Origin: Membranipora membranacea
Lineage: Eukaryota > Bryozoa > Gymnolaemata > Cheilostomatida > Membraniporidae
Reading direction: 5' to 3'
DNA length: 64,000 nucleotides
Assembly: GCA_914767715.1 (NCBI GenBank)
Contig: OU612066.1
Location: 28,616,283-28,680,282, forward strand
Shown piece by piece: positions 39,474 through 46,149 of this stretch. Each line of letters opens with the position of its first letter. Position 1 is the first letter of the stretch. Below the pieces are notes generated by a model. That model worked only from the letters and a program-made list of their open reading frames with translations. It was not told where the DNA came from and made no database searches. The position numbers were made by a program, and so were the translations under genes.

Positions 39474-42400
39474 CATAAATGAATACATATGTCATGTATA
39501 TATTGATTGCAACCCTCATCACCAAAGGGTTACAAAATTTCTTATAGACCAGTACTTCTGTTTGAAAATTATCCAGGTGTAAGATTCTTTATCTACTTTT
39601 AGGAGAGAACCTTATATATATATATATACTTTTATTGTCAGCAACAATTCATTATTTCAAATGTTTTTCATGATGTGACATAAATGGCAAAAAAAGAAAA
39701 ATGATACAAACAAAGATTCAACAAAAAATAAGACTATGCCAATAAACTGAAAAATGTTGCATTAGCCTTTTCTTAAACATATTCAAAGTAAGAATGCTTC
39801 TCAATGAAGAGGGTAAAATATTAAAATTTGTTGCTATTTTGTGGTTTAAGTTGTCTAATGGAGGTTTAAAGGGCAACTAAGGTTTCGCAGCAATGCATAA
39901 ATGGGTAGTAAATAATGTGCTAGGCAGCATCAGCTTTGTGCATTACACGATGCAAAATTCAAAGGCTGACTCTAAGCTTGTGAACATTTCAGTTTAGGGG
40001 AGGTTCCAAGACATTTCTGTAATGATGATAGAGCACAGGCTAAATAATAACAGGAACAGGAAACTGCTCTGTGGTATTCTATTTTAGCTGAGTTTGAGTA
40101 CCTAATGGATGAAATGCTGCACAAGAATTCGAGCTGATAATTCATCTGAATTAGATTTTGTCTTTTTCCCTATGCAGAAAGTGCAATCTGCTATTGATCA
40201 ATGAGAAGTTATTTGAAACCCTGGTTGCCCTTTAAGTAAGTGTGTATCTCTTCTTGGAAATCGGTGTGGTAACAAAAAAATCAGAGATGTATGGAGGTGA
40301 TAAATTATTCAGAGCCTTAAATCCCGTAATGCAAGTAAAATAATTGCTCAGTATTGGAAGGGGTAAAATTTTAAGTGATGTACATAGGTCATTAATAGGT
40401 GACAAATAAAAAGATATATGTTGAACATTGGCCACAATTCTCAAGGCTCTTCTTTGCTGAGTGAAAATAGGGTTTGTGATATTTGATGCACATAAGTTGT
40501 AATATATATGGATACCATAAATGAGATAAAACAGTGAATAAATTGAAAATAAAATTGTTTAGCAGAATGCGTGGTCAAGTAGGGTCTGCATAGCTTAAGT
40601 AAGTTTGTATTTTTTGACACCTTATCCAAAACAGTGACCATTCAATGAAAATGAGTCAGATATCTTAAAGCCAAGAAGTTCAGTTTCATGCCTTTGAAAT
40701 ATTTGGTTAATTGTCAATTTTTAAATTTAATGATGAATCCTCCCCAAAAGAACTTAAAAAGTGTGATTTTTTATAATTTATTGTCATGTGATTATTTTTG
40801 CACCACTTGTTGATTGAAACCAAATCTCGATTACAAATTTGAACTAACGTAAAGGGAACAGAATGGCTTGCTACAAAGACAGTGTCATCAGCATATGCAT
40901 AAGAGTTCGAGGAGAGAGGTAGATTTAGTAGGTCATTTATATAAATCTGAAATAAAGTTGGTGCCAGTATTGAACCTTGCGGAACCCCAATATTGATGTC
41001 AAGTACTGATGACACTGCACCATCAAAATGAACATACTGAGACCTGTGCTGTAGAAATGATGATAGCAACAAAAATGCCTTGTTCTCAAAATTAAAGTTC
41101 TGTAGTTTATTTTTAATATTGGTGATCAACACAATCAAATGCCTTGCAGAAATCAATAAACAGAAAAATACTCTTCCTTTGTTTGAGTTTCTCAGAAGAA
41201 TAGTCAGAAATAATTTTGTGAACGGCGTCGCTGCATGAATTTGCAGTGCGAAAACCGGACTGCGATGAAGATATTAGATGGTTTTCATTCAAAAATATCT
41301 GAATATTAATATTTAAATGTTCTTCAAATATCTTCGAAAAAACGGGTAAAACTGATATAGGTCTATAATTTCCTGGGTCATCTTTGGACCCTGACATGAA
41401 AATAAGGGTTACGCGAGCAATTTTCCAGACTTTTGGAAATACTCCTTCATCTAAAATTCTATTGAAAATATTTGTGAGCACTGGACCTATGTAGGGAAAT
41501 GTTTTGTTTAACATCCGAACCGAAATCTGGTCAGGACCAGTGCTTTTGCCTATGGGTATTGATTTTAGAAGCTTATGCATTGAGACTGTTGTAAATTTTC
41601 GAAATTGTTTCAAACCTTTGTGGTGATAATTTGGTAGAGTTCTAGAAAAATCAGAAATCAAAGAAAAATCTTTTGATAGCTTCAAGCATCCAAGCATACA
41701 TACATGTATATGTATGTATGTATTCAATATGTATATATGTATGTATATATATATATATGTATATACATATATATGAATGTATATATGTATATATGTATGT
41801 ATGTATGTATGTATATATACATATATATATGTATATATGTATGTATAACCTTCAAGCATACATACATATGGCATATAAAATAACACTCAGACCAAATAAA
41901 AAAGTATTCAAAATCATTCATCAAATGTCTGCTAAATATATGGAAAAACAATATATTATTGAGCAGAACGACTCCTCACAACCATCTACATTCAGCAGTT
42001 ATGAATTGTTGAAATCAATGGTCCATCAATCTTTGTAACATTGATGCAAAACACTGACAGTTTGTTGCATTCAATAATTGGATCACTCATATCACTCATT
42101 ACCCCTACTCTTATCCTTAACGGCACGGATGTTGATTTTTGCGACAAAGTAAAATAGCTTGGTGTTACTGTTGACGATAAACTCCGCTATCATGATCATG
42201 TGCAATCCATAGTGACTACTGCATCTCAACGCATGTGTATTTTGAAAAATTTTGTATACTATAGCTCAAAGCCCCTTTCTCATATGTTATTCAAGAGTTT
42301 TATTGTATCCCTCATCACTTACTGTCTCCCCATACTTTTTACAAGCATCCATGCAAGCGACAAGAAGTGCTTACGCAAAATATTTAAAGATGCCGCCAAG

Positions 42401-45400
42401 TTAGGGATTGAGCACCCCGATATAGATGCTCTGGTGGCCAACCAGATCAAGACACTTGGACTACGGTACATACACGATGAAGAGCACTTTATCAATGACT
42501 TTCTAACTAAATGCCCCTCAGGTCGCTACCGCACCGTTAAATATCGGGGTACATGGGGTAGAGACAGCTTTTTAAGACATCTCATACATACACTTAATAA
42601 TATACTATTCTAAAAAACTTTTTATACAACAGAGATCTGATTTTTCCATGTTTCTCTTTCTTGTCAGTATTAACAACGTATTTCGTGACAATTTTTTGTC
42701 TATGATAGTAATAAATCCATCCATCCATCCATCCATCATAATCAAGGAATGTTACAGTTACAGTGTCATGGCTGCCCTAAAATACGTTGCACCTTTTACT
42801 TACACATATTCTCCCATCTTTCCTGATCTCAGTTTTATTGAATGGTACAAGATAAGGGTCATGTAGCAGTTTGTTTTCATGATCTCTGGTGTAAGAATCA
42901 AAGGCGTATCCTTCAGATATGACTTCTGTCACACTTTTAATACCTGAAACACGCGGATCTTGCTGAATCGACTTCAGGTCAACACAACATGATGAAGACT
43001 CCGAGAAAAGCTTATCTGCAGTAAAGAGAAACAAGAGTCAGATTTTGCGTGCTTGTTAAATTATTTCAGTTAAAATGGTTGAACTGTCAAACTTAAAAGC
43101 AGTGGTTTTGTTGTGGGTGTTATCTTGGAAAATTATCATGCGCCATTTACTACAAACAGCCCTTGTGCATTTACAAAATCTCGGTAAAATATGGATTATT
43201 GAATTGCGATTTGATTTAATAAGCTGACTCGCTGTCAGCACTGAGAATCAGCAGTCTGAATACCAGCAAAGTCAAATATTCAGTTTACTGCAACATGTAA
43301 GTTTTCAAATCTGAATATGTGGCTGATCCAAAAATAAAATGGCTGTTATTGATTCTCAGCGTAGCATATTCTGGTTCTGCTATAGAACAACTGCTCATAT
43401 TTCTGAGGTACAATAAATTGTGTACCATAAGCTGAGGAGTGATGCATACTCATTGCAGAATAATGATCTCCAATAAATTGATTCAAAACCATTCAAAACG
43501 ATTCAAAACAATTAAACACTAGGCTGAATAGGGCGCCAGCGGAAAATTAGAGGCTCTGTCTTTATCCACAAAAAAACTCACTTTTCAGACAATCAACCTA
43601 ATCCCACCTATTGCAATCAACTGAGCTAATACCAGCGGTTACCTAGAACCTTGAAATTCTACCAAAATTAGACAATAGCAAACAAAAATGGGGCTGCCAA
43701 AAAATTACCACTTGATGTGTGTGCATCAACATGCCATAGAATAATTTTTCCGGCTCTGGGCTGAACAAAACGAAGAAATTACAAAAGGTCAAGTTTGAGT
43801 GGATATGCTGTGACATATGTACAGATTGATTTAATGTCTTACTGCCAAGGCCTCCAAACTGATGAAGTACTGATGATTGTCAGGCTGAACAACAATGGAG
43901 ATGGTTTTGTCCTGATTGTGCCCCAGACGTAACTACCAATTCTGACCATGCTAACATGAAAAAGCTTAGTAACATCGAACAAATGATAATAGCCCTGGAT
44001 CAGAAAGTAGAAAACTAACAATCCATAACAACTGATGAAGTGAAAAACCTGGAAAAGCACTGGGCTGGCATTTATAATGGGTATAATCTATCTTGTGATT
44101 TACAGAAAATAAAGGAAAAGGTGTCCGCCACCGGAATCTCTTGTTGGCTAAAGATCTTGATACCAAGGACGCAGAAAAGGACAAAAACAATGCAATTCTG
44201 TTTGGTCTACCAGGAAAAAGCTGCAATTCACGAAATCAAGAATCTCGTGCAAAAACAGATATTTGAGAACTTTGATGTCCCAGAACATGCAGCCCATTTC
44301 GGTACAAAGGAGGAAAATCCAACGCCCATCAATCTACGGTTTTCAGATGTAAAATAAAAATTGAGTTTCATGAAATGGGCCAAATCTGAGCTCAGGTCAG
44401 ATAACATATTTTGTAGTTTGACAGAAAATCTCAGGGAATGGCAGAAAGTGAAATCACCAACGCAGAGGGCCAACCAGGAACATCACAAAGTTTGTTTTAC
44501 GCTAACACATGATCAGTCAAGGGAAAACCTTGAATATAACTTTTGGCTATGACATTATATGTATCACGGAGATACACCTTGACCAGACAATCGAATCAAT
44601 AGACAGTTTTCTGAGCTCTTATTTATGCCTCAATTCGGAGTTGTCCTCTCTCCAATTTGGTACTTTTAACCCACGCCGCATAGGAAAAACCTGCTGAAAG
44701 AGGGTTATCTTGAAAACCGCTTATGTTAGGATAAAAATGATTTTTATTCAGAGTCTGCACCATTGAAAACCCTGTGACACAGGGTTTCCAAATCATTGGA
44801 GGCTTGAATGTTGATTTATCTTAATTTTAGTGATAAAACTTCTGAAAAATTCTGCCAAATTGTCTGCAAAACAGGCAGAAAATGCTATAATCGACTATCC
44901 AAATACCAAATTTATTTCCCAAACTATGTCCAAATGAGTTTTCAATGTTGCAGATTCTGAATCAAAAATAAATTTTATCCTACTAAAAGCGGTTTTTAAG
45001 ATAACCCTCTTTTCAGCACGTTTTTCCTATGTGGCGTGGGTTAAAAGTACCAAACTGGAGAGAGGACAACTCCGAATTGAGGCCTAAATCAGAGCTCAGA
45101 AAACTGTCTATTATAGAATCTCCTTATATGTTTTATTTTTCGCAAAGATAGAAACCTTATAGGTGGTGGTGTCCTTTTGGGAGTGAAAGATGTAGATAAA
45201 CTATGTGAAATAAAGTGAGAAACAGGCAATCACGAAATAGTAGTGGTAAAAATAGGCTAGAAATAATCAAATGATGATATTACAGACCTCACATACCAGA
45301 CCCAGGCCTCATTACTATTGGTGATATCATATCAGCGAGTCTTTTGATTGATGTTGGGGATCTGAACCTCCCAGACTCAGACACCGTACAAAAATTATCA

Positions 45401-46149
45401 CCAATAATTCCTGAATAGACTGGCTGAAAATGATCTTACACAAACTGTTAGCAATCCGACACGCATACACAGAAGTATTCTTGTTTTAGTTTTCGTAAAC
45501 AATTTGTCGTTGACTAGCAGGACACAGGTTCTGACCCCTGGGTTGAGTGACCACTACATAGTGACAGCATAAATTCGAATCAAATGAAACAGCACAACAA
45601 GAACTACCCACTTACTCTAATACTAAAGAAATCTGGCTCTTTAACAAGGCTGATGTTTAGGGGCGCTCTAGCCTTGGTCTTCAGACCTTACAAGAAAGGA
45701 GAAATTCCCACAGAGTATCATTCCTGATAAGAATTCTTTCAGATCAGAACGAAAATGACACCCTATCATCCGATTATGATGAAATTGTCAACTACTATGA
45801 AAACAAGTGCAGCTATAACCGGGGAGCCCACCTCTATACAAGCATCATCTGCAGCTTATTACAACAGACCTTCCGAAAAGCATCAAAGACCTGCTGATAG
45901 GATCTCACCAAAATTAACTACACAATGGCTTCATGCCAGAATTCAGACTTTACTGCGGTCTCAATCAGATGCCTTACCACACCAGACACTCGACAGTTAT
46001 ACCACCTAGGTAGTTTTCTTTAATATTTGAGGTAAGAATTGAGCAAGAATATGCAGCAAAATAAAATCATAATAATATATCTATTAGCACTTACATTGGT
46101 TTATCAGAAATGATGTAAATATGATCTTGAGTGCAGATTGTGCTTCCAT
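1437..46149 (-). CDS. Polycystin-1/REJ-like receptor, extracellular part, 38 exons, 3' end beyond the left edge
   Basis: Hand-joined model. Exons 5'->3' (higher to lower coordinate) start at 46095-46149 and end at 1437-1586; the grouped entries below give all of them. Every junction has GT/AG sites and matching phase, and the sum is 4914 nt (1638 codons) with no internal stop. From the N terminus: hydrophobic signal (residues ~1-20), a fibrinogen-like/neurexin-IV-like Cys module (~241-347), a long unrecognised extracellular stretch, a REJ-like helical region (~1100-1340) and a GAIN domain with a GPS motif (~1385-1638). In the polycystin-1 family REJ and GAIN/GPS precede a multi-pass membrane region with a PLAT domain, so I infer a cell-surface receptor or channel subunit cut off by the window. 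No PKD repeats were recognised. The GPS assignment is firm; the REJ and family assignment is moderately sure; an adhesion-GPCR-like protein is the main alternative. Weak points are the 20-nt intron between exons 16 and 17 and the 12.5-kb intron 19. Confidence 0.68.
4828..8881 (-). CDS. Exons 25-32: REJ-like helical region
   Basis: Exons: 8721-8881, 8459-8543, 7843-7934, 6619-6744, 6189-6298, 5852-5962, 5189-5258, 4828-4890 (residues ~1067-1339). Exons 28-30 read [19 protein letters not shown], then [20 protein letters not shown], then [20 protein letters not shown] and [20 protein letters not shown]. This series (LT/LSD...ED....L..L...P..LS...A..A......L) resembles the region after the REJ fold and before GAIN in polycystin-1 and egg-jelly receptors. 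Exon 26 contributes [20 protein letters not shown]. All phases agree (1->0, 0->1, 1->0, 0->0, 0->2, 2->2, 2->0, 0->0). Exon 31 is rich in Asp/Gly/Asn ([12 protein letters not shown]), a likely exposed loop. Confidence 0.62.
7492..7737 (-). other. Open, CpG-richer segment in intron 27, unrecognised
   Basis: An 81-codon open stretch on the minus strand in the intron between exons 27 and 28. It reads [15 protein letters not shown] and [14 protein letters not shown]. It has several CpGs (cgacatgacgtcag) unlike its AT-rich surroundings, ends in a stop with no usable donor, and has no phase-compatible acceptor. Probably a repeat fragment rather than an exon; I do not recognise it. Confidence 0.3.
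8651..8680. repeat. (CACG/CA)n microsatellite
   Basis: Acacgcacgcacacacgcac-type tract of about 30 bp in the intron between exons 25 and 26. Confidence 0.85.
9000..11047. other. Intron between exons 24 and 25, no gene seen
   Basis: About 2 kb of AT-rich intron. It holds a short 6-bp tandem repeat (GTCAGT, about four units, 9851-9873) and a G-run near 10960. No coding similarity or element ends recognised. Confidence 0.5.
11048..13600 (-). CDS. Exons 20-24 of the polycystin/REJ-like gene
   Basis: Exons: 13412-13600, 13073-13142, 12425-12662, 12117-12253, 11048-11171 (residues ~814-1066). Phases 2->2, 2->0, 0->1, 1->0, 0->1. Sample text: [99 protein letters not shown]. Exon 21 (70 nt) was found by the phase needed between exons 20 and 22 and has good GTGAGA and TTTTAAG sites. 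The Y-F-x-L-R-V-F and M-K-F-S-F-Q-F strands suggest Ig-like or REJ FNIII-like beta sheets, an inference only. Confidence 0.6.
11823..11893 (+). mobile_element. tRNA-derived SINE head
   Basis: Pol III promoter-like boxes at tRNA spacing: A box TGGCTTAGTGG (about 11826) and B box GGGTTCAAACC (about 11868), followed by ccagctgcaag. The acceptor stem does not pair, so this is read as a tRNA-derived SINE or tRNA pseudogene, not a functional tRNA. It lies in the intron between exons 23 and 24. Confidence 0.55.
13601..16675. other. Start of the 12.5-kb intron 19, repeat-rich
   Basis: No exon recognised. It contains copies of an interspersed repeat (see 15533-15760), including degenerate pieces near 14190-14260 and 16020-16060. 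Otherwise AT-rich unassigned sequence. Confidence 0.5.
15533..15760 (+). repeat. Interspersed repeat, copy 1
   Basis: The segment containing cctctgccaaagaccttc, gcatcatacagctagaaaca and gaacattgcag recurs in the same order at 22313-22535 (about 75-80% alike by eye). The second copy is interrupted at its CCTCTGCC by the hAT element. A degenerate third copy lies near 14190-14260. The family is unknown. Confidence 0.6.
16676..19878. mobile_element. 3.2-kb DNA transposon, copy A
   Basis: This interval is repeated in direct orientation at 57327-60497 at high identity (mostly single-base differences and small indels), and similarity stops sharply at both ends. Left end CTCAGTTCATTAAAGTCAA; the reverse complement of the right end is CTCAGTTATTTAAAGTCAA, giving ~19-bp terminal inverted repeats with two mismatches. 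The flanks carry a 2-bp duplication, GC on both sides. Inside is a direct duplication (about 17300-17890 and 18245-18870). No long ORF or recognisable transposase was found, so it is probably non-autonomous. A 2-bp duplication is unusual; ISL2EU-type elements make one, which is only a suggestion. Confidence 0.75.
17300..18870. repeat. Internal direct duplication in transposon copy A
   Basis: The block from 'ggtgtgctccgacctgcctg' through 'caaattctttccc' to 'ggcagcccacctgtttggct' occurs at about 17300-17890 and again at 18245-18870. The same duplication is present in copy B (about 57945-58520 and 58880-59490), so it predates transposition of these copies. The second unit contains small differences such as an extra 60-bp piece near 18420. 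Confidence 0.7.
20080..20215. repeat. GC-rich hairpin cluster
   Basis: An abrupt GC-rich island in AT-rich sequence, just left of the hAT element. Self-complementary pieces overlap: GGGTGCTTCGCACCC (20156-20170), GTGCTTCG with CGAAGCAC (20158-20179) and GCACCAC with GTGGTGC (20176-20192). Function unknown; this style of GC-rich hairpin is often a dispersed repeat. Confidence 0.6.
20284..20341. repeat. Twin subterminal palindromes of the hAT element
   Basis: GTGGAGCTCAGCTCCAC (20284-20300) and GTGGAGCTGAGCTCCAC (20325-20341) are near-identical palindromes spaced 24 bp apart, just inside the left end. A related gagctccacttc lies inside the right end (about 22276-22288). Subterminal repeats in hAT elements can be transposase-binding sites; here that is inference. 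Confidence 0.7.
20484..20771 (+). pseudogene. LINE reverse-transcriptase C-terminal fragment inside the hAT element
   Basis: Reads [20 protein letters not shown] and then [19 protein letters not shown]. This aligns with ASQRMYVVRNFVFLSSKSL of the LINE at 55155-56272 and with the copy at 42100. It is a diverged, truncated member of the same (ATCC)n-tailed LINE family carried within the transposon. Confidence 0.65.
21037..21694. repeat. Tandem/direct repeats inside the hAT element
   Basis: The unit starting 'ggcgccagggtagaaaggca' occurs at about 21037-21196 and 21459-21612. A second unit, 'gatcattgatttagaaatga' through 'gtgagtgcagtgagaggc', occurs at about 21353-21432 and 21614-21694. The order A-B-A-B indicates one duplication of a ~260-420-bp block with loss of part in the second copy. 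Confidence 0.7.
22313..22535 (+). repeat. Interspersed repeat, copy 2, split by the hAT insertion
   Basis: Starts at the right-hand CCTCTGCC target duplicate and matches 15533-15760 through 'catacagctagaaacaggga' and 'gaacattgcag'. It shows the hAT element landed in a pre-existing repeat. Confidence 0.6.
23385..23520 (+). mobile_element. tRNA-derived SINE
   Basis: The head gtagctcagttggtgagagc is a clear tRNA A box (TAGCTCAGTTGG) with a D-loop-like sequence. The B-box region is degenerate (gtgcttcgacctg). The tail, ggtgtgcttcgacctgcctg then caaactgagagcaac, is shared with the duplicated unit inside the 3.2-kb transposon (17330, 18270, 57960, 58905) and a fragment near 29930. The transposon therefore seems to have captured part of this SINE. 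Confidence 0.6.
24145..24330. repeat. Degenerate GGACGGACA minisatellite
   Basis: Variants of (g)gacggacattgga/ggacggacaatgg recur about six to eight times between 24205 and 24320, with related 'cattggacacacatgg' units before them. Low-complexity; explains the long open frame on the other strand. Confidence 0.6.
25035..25852. repeat. Inverted repeat pair (~100-bp arms) around a 0.6-kb centre
   Basis: 25035-25130 (ggttatgataccaacgttga ... gaacactgattctgaatatg) is the approximate reverse complement of 25752-25852 (ctcagaatcagtgttcgatt ... atgttggtatcataacc), with about 85% match by eye. Could be a foldback MITE or two MITEs in opposite orientation; no target duplication was identified. Confidence 0.6.
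26063..28586 (-). CDS. Exons 16-19 of the polycystin/REJ-like gene
   Basis: Exons: 28423-28586, 28348-28402, 26441-26595, 26063-26239 (residues ~631-813). Sample text: [76 protein letters not shown]. Exons 16 and 17 are only 20 nt apart. Either this is an ultra-short intron, or both form one exon carrying an indel of two extra (or one missing) bases. Without one of these the frame meets TGA directly after exon 16. Exon 19 leaves AG (phase 2), which exon 20 at 13600 accepts across a 12.5-kb intron. No domain recognised; W-G-G-I-Y-R and CC suggest a compact beta domain. Confidence 0.58.
26596..28347. other. Intron between exons 17 and 18, nothing recognised
   Basis: AT-rich sequence without recognisable coding or repeat ends apart from short simple-sequence tracts (a stretch of gaca/caac-type words near 26690-26890). 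Confidence 0.45.
28930..29720 (+). pseudogene. LINE reverse-transcriptase remnant
   Basis: Disconnected frames match conserved reverse-transcriptase blocks in order: [20 protein letters not shown] (compare KxGKAAGPDGIPxE), a block near 29310-29360 reading KIMAWIAAT, and near 29600-29700 GTLVRSK then FLAALLHLL (compare GVKQGCxLxPxLF...). Many stops and shifts. The style (KAAGPDGIP with a following NYRGISLL-type region) suggests an RTE/BovB-like or related clade. Lies in the intron between exons 15 and 16, on the opposite strand to the host gene. Confidence 0.55.
29925..30010 (+). repeat. Fragment related to the SINE/transposon tail
   Basis: gccccaggtgtgtcataaca then gtctggcccttaaggcag resembles the cccaggtgtgctccgacctg ... 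ggcctggccactaaggcaac portion of the 3.2-kb transposon. Short and diverged. Confidence 0.4.
30296..34951 (-). CDS. Exons 11-15 of the polycystin/REJ-like gene
   Basis: Exons: 34763-34951, 34301-34461, 33025-33148, 31254-31402, 30296-30466 (residues ~366-630). Phases 1->1, 1->0, 0->1, 1->0, 0->0. Sample text: [97 protein letters not shown]. Exon 14 only stays in phase if its donor is the GTAAGT at 31253-31248; an earlier GTACGG would break the frame. The stretch has paired Cys and several possible N-glycosylation sites (NIS, NES), as expected of an ectodomain, but I recognise no named domain. A LINE fragment (about 32700-32960) abuts the exon at 33025. Confidence 0.6.
31403..33024. other. Intron between exons 13 and 14 with a LINE fragment at its right end
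   Basis: Mostly unassigned AT-rich sequence. The 3' LINE piece is listed separately (32700-32960). The minus-strand open stretch 31602-31847 has no recognised similarity. Confidence 0.45.
32700..32960 (-). pseudogene. LINE reverse-transcriptase C-terminal fragment
   Basis: Minus strand reads [20 protein letters not shown] then [18 protein letters not shown]. This is the post-catalytic block of non-LTR reverse transcriptases (xTKYLGIxIDxxLxFxxHI). Truncated at both ends and immediately next to exon 13 (33025-33148) of the host gene, same strand. Confidence 0.55.
35234..36152 (-). CDS. Exons 8-10: Cys-rich fibrinogen-like / neurexin-IV-like module
   Basis: Exons: 35998-36152, 35379-35542, 35234-35288 (residues ~241-365). 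Reading across exons 8-9 gives [15 protein letters not shown] then [18 protein letters not shown] and [11 protein letters not shown]. This matches the pattern CxCGxxxxC...YxCNCDxxxxxWxxDxGxL..K..LPVxxLxFGDT found in contactin-associated proteins and many invertebrate fibrinogen-like ectodomains. The Cys pairs, the D-x-G-x-L and the LP-x-x-x-x-x-FG spacing are all present. The usual GPLxCxG end is not used: the frame-keeping donor lies directly after FMLSG, and the alternative reading GVRCDTG falls in the 90-nt intron. Exon 7 joins exon 8 in phase 2. The family match is from memory of the motif, not from a search. Confidence 0.65.
36530..37332. mobile_element. Long-TIR MITE or paired inverted repeats enclosing an exon-like segment
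   Basis: Left arm about 36530-36765 and right arm about 37092-37332 are reverse complements over ~230 bp. Outer ends are cagtgcc...ggcactg, each arm contains the repeated motif gcggttttgg(t/a)c(a)gaccaaa, and the inner ends are cacctgtctg-type sequence. No clear target duplication. The 325-bp centre holds an open segment with a good donor (listed separately). Located in the intron between exons 7 and 8. Confidence 0.65.
36942..37057 (-). other. Exon-like segment inside the inverted repeat, not in the main frame
   Basis: Minus strand reads [20 protein letters not shown] then [10 protein letters not shown] and ends at a good donor (GTAAGT). Its end phase fits exon 8, but every available acceptor gives a start phase that does not fit exon 7, whereas exon 7 joins exon 8 directly in frame. 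It is therefore left out of the gene model. It may be a cryptic or alternative exon or an element-borne sequence. Confidence 0.35.
37472..43015 (-). CDS. Exons 2-7 of the polycystin/REJ-like gene (N-terminal ectodomain)
   Basis: Exons: 42804-43015, 39021-39147, 38931-38966, 38410-38478, 37889-37931, 37472-37651. They encode residues ~19-240. Phases are 1->0, 0->1, 1->1, 1->1, 1->2, 2->2, all with GT/AG sites. Visible text includes [18 protein letters not shown] (exon 2), [20 protein letters not shown] (exon 3) and [15 protein letters not shown] (exon 7). Exon 3's start is decided by phase: the acceptor before CTGGTACTCAG gives phase 0, while a second AG nearby would break the frame. Exon 3 (Cys, then KYKWFW) resembles the LxxxCxxxxxYxW pattern at the start of REJ modules, but this is weak. 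Intron 2 (39148-42803) holds two LINEs. Confidence 0.6.
39441..39475. repeat. (TA)n microsatellite
   Basis: About 35 bp of alternating TA with interspersed ac; a shorter (TA)n at 39615-39629 marks the 3' end of the adjacent minus-strand LINE. Confidence 0.85.
39615..41690 (-). mobile_element. Non-LTR retrotransposon (LINE), minus strand, frameshifted
   Basis: Reading leftward from about 41670: [72 protein letters not shown]; then after a frameshift near 41130, [20 protein letters not shown] and YADDTVF with the catalytic Asp pair; then the thumb region ([28 protein letters not shown]) down to 40232. Untranslated 3' part to a (TA)n tail at 39615-39629. The endonuclease part is missing or replaced by a (ATGT)n/(TA)n microsatellite at 41690-41870. 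Jockey/CR1-like by motif style. Inserted in intron 2 of the REJ-like gene, same strand. Confidence 0.8.
41690..41875. repeat. (TATG/TA)n microsatellite
   Basis: About 185 bp of atgtatgta / tatatata variants between the LINE fragments. It produces long Tyr/Ile/His open frames on both strands that are not genes. Confidence 0.9.
42100..42738 (+). mobile_element. 5'-truncated LINE of the (ATCC)n-tailed family, copy 1
   Basis: Reads [79 protein letters not shown] and [20 protein letters not shown] to a stop at 42613. This closely parallels the copy at 55155-56272. A stop replaces the residue before LGV (near 42150). It ends in (ATCC)n at 42716-42738, the family's tail. Lies in intron 2, opposite strand to the host gene. 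Confidence 0.8.
44040..45990 (+). pseudogene. Decayed LINE: ORF1-like and endonuclease remnants
   Basis: Fragments in order: [14 protein letters not shown] (near 44180, ORF1-like), [18 protein letters not shown] (44530-44610, endonuclease active-site block CITETHLD), then after the [21 protein letters not shown] (about 45140), [14 protein letters not shown] (about 45335; compare GDFNLP) and [13 protein letters not shown] (about 45520; the terminal S-D-H of the endonuclease). Past this, traces of the region upstream of the reverse transcriptase. Many stops; dead copy. Confidence 0.7.
44598..45112. mobile_element. MITE with ~150-bp terminal inverted repeats, nested in the LINE
   Basis: AATAGACAGTTTTCTGAGCT (44598 on) is mirrored at the right end (...cagaaaactgtctatt to 45112). 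The arms continue through 'ggcctcaattcggagttgtc', 'ccacgcc/ggcgtggg' and 'gagggttatctt', about 150 bp each. The element splits the LINE endonuclease between ESID and the GGGV block, and has no ORF of its own. Confidence 0.75.
46095..46149 (-). CDS. Exon 1: start codon and signal peptide of the polycystin/REJ-like gene
   Basis: The ATG reads leftward from 46149. It encodes 18 residues, [18 protein letters not shown], whose hydrophobic core ([11 protein letters not shown]) is a plausible secretory signal. The exon ends with one leftover base at a good donor (GTAAGT on the minus strand, 46094-46089). That phase fits exon 2 at 43015, so the next residues are [11 protein letters not shown]. The intron between them is 3.1 kb and holds a decayed LINE and a MITE. 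The start was chosen because it is the only ATG-led signal-like exon upstream with the required phase. Confidence 0.6.

Larger units (their letters stand above)
43016..46094. other. Intron 1 of the REJ-like gene
   Basis: 3.1 kb between the signal-peptide exon and exon 2. Most of 44040-45990 is a decayed plus-strand LINE interrupted by a MITE; 43020-43900 is unassigned. Confidence 0.55.

Noticed and set aside
41673-42038. Tyr/Ile/His-rich open frames on both strands
   Set aside because: Translation of the (TATG/TA)n microsatellite, open on both strands because of the repeat period.
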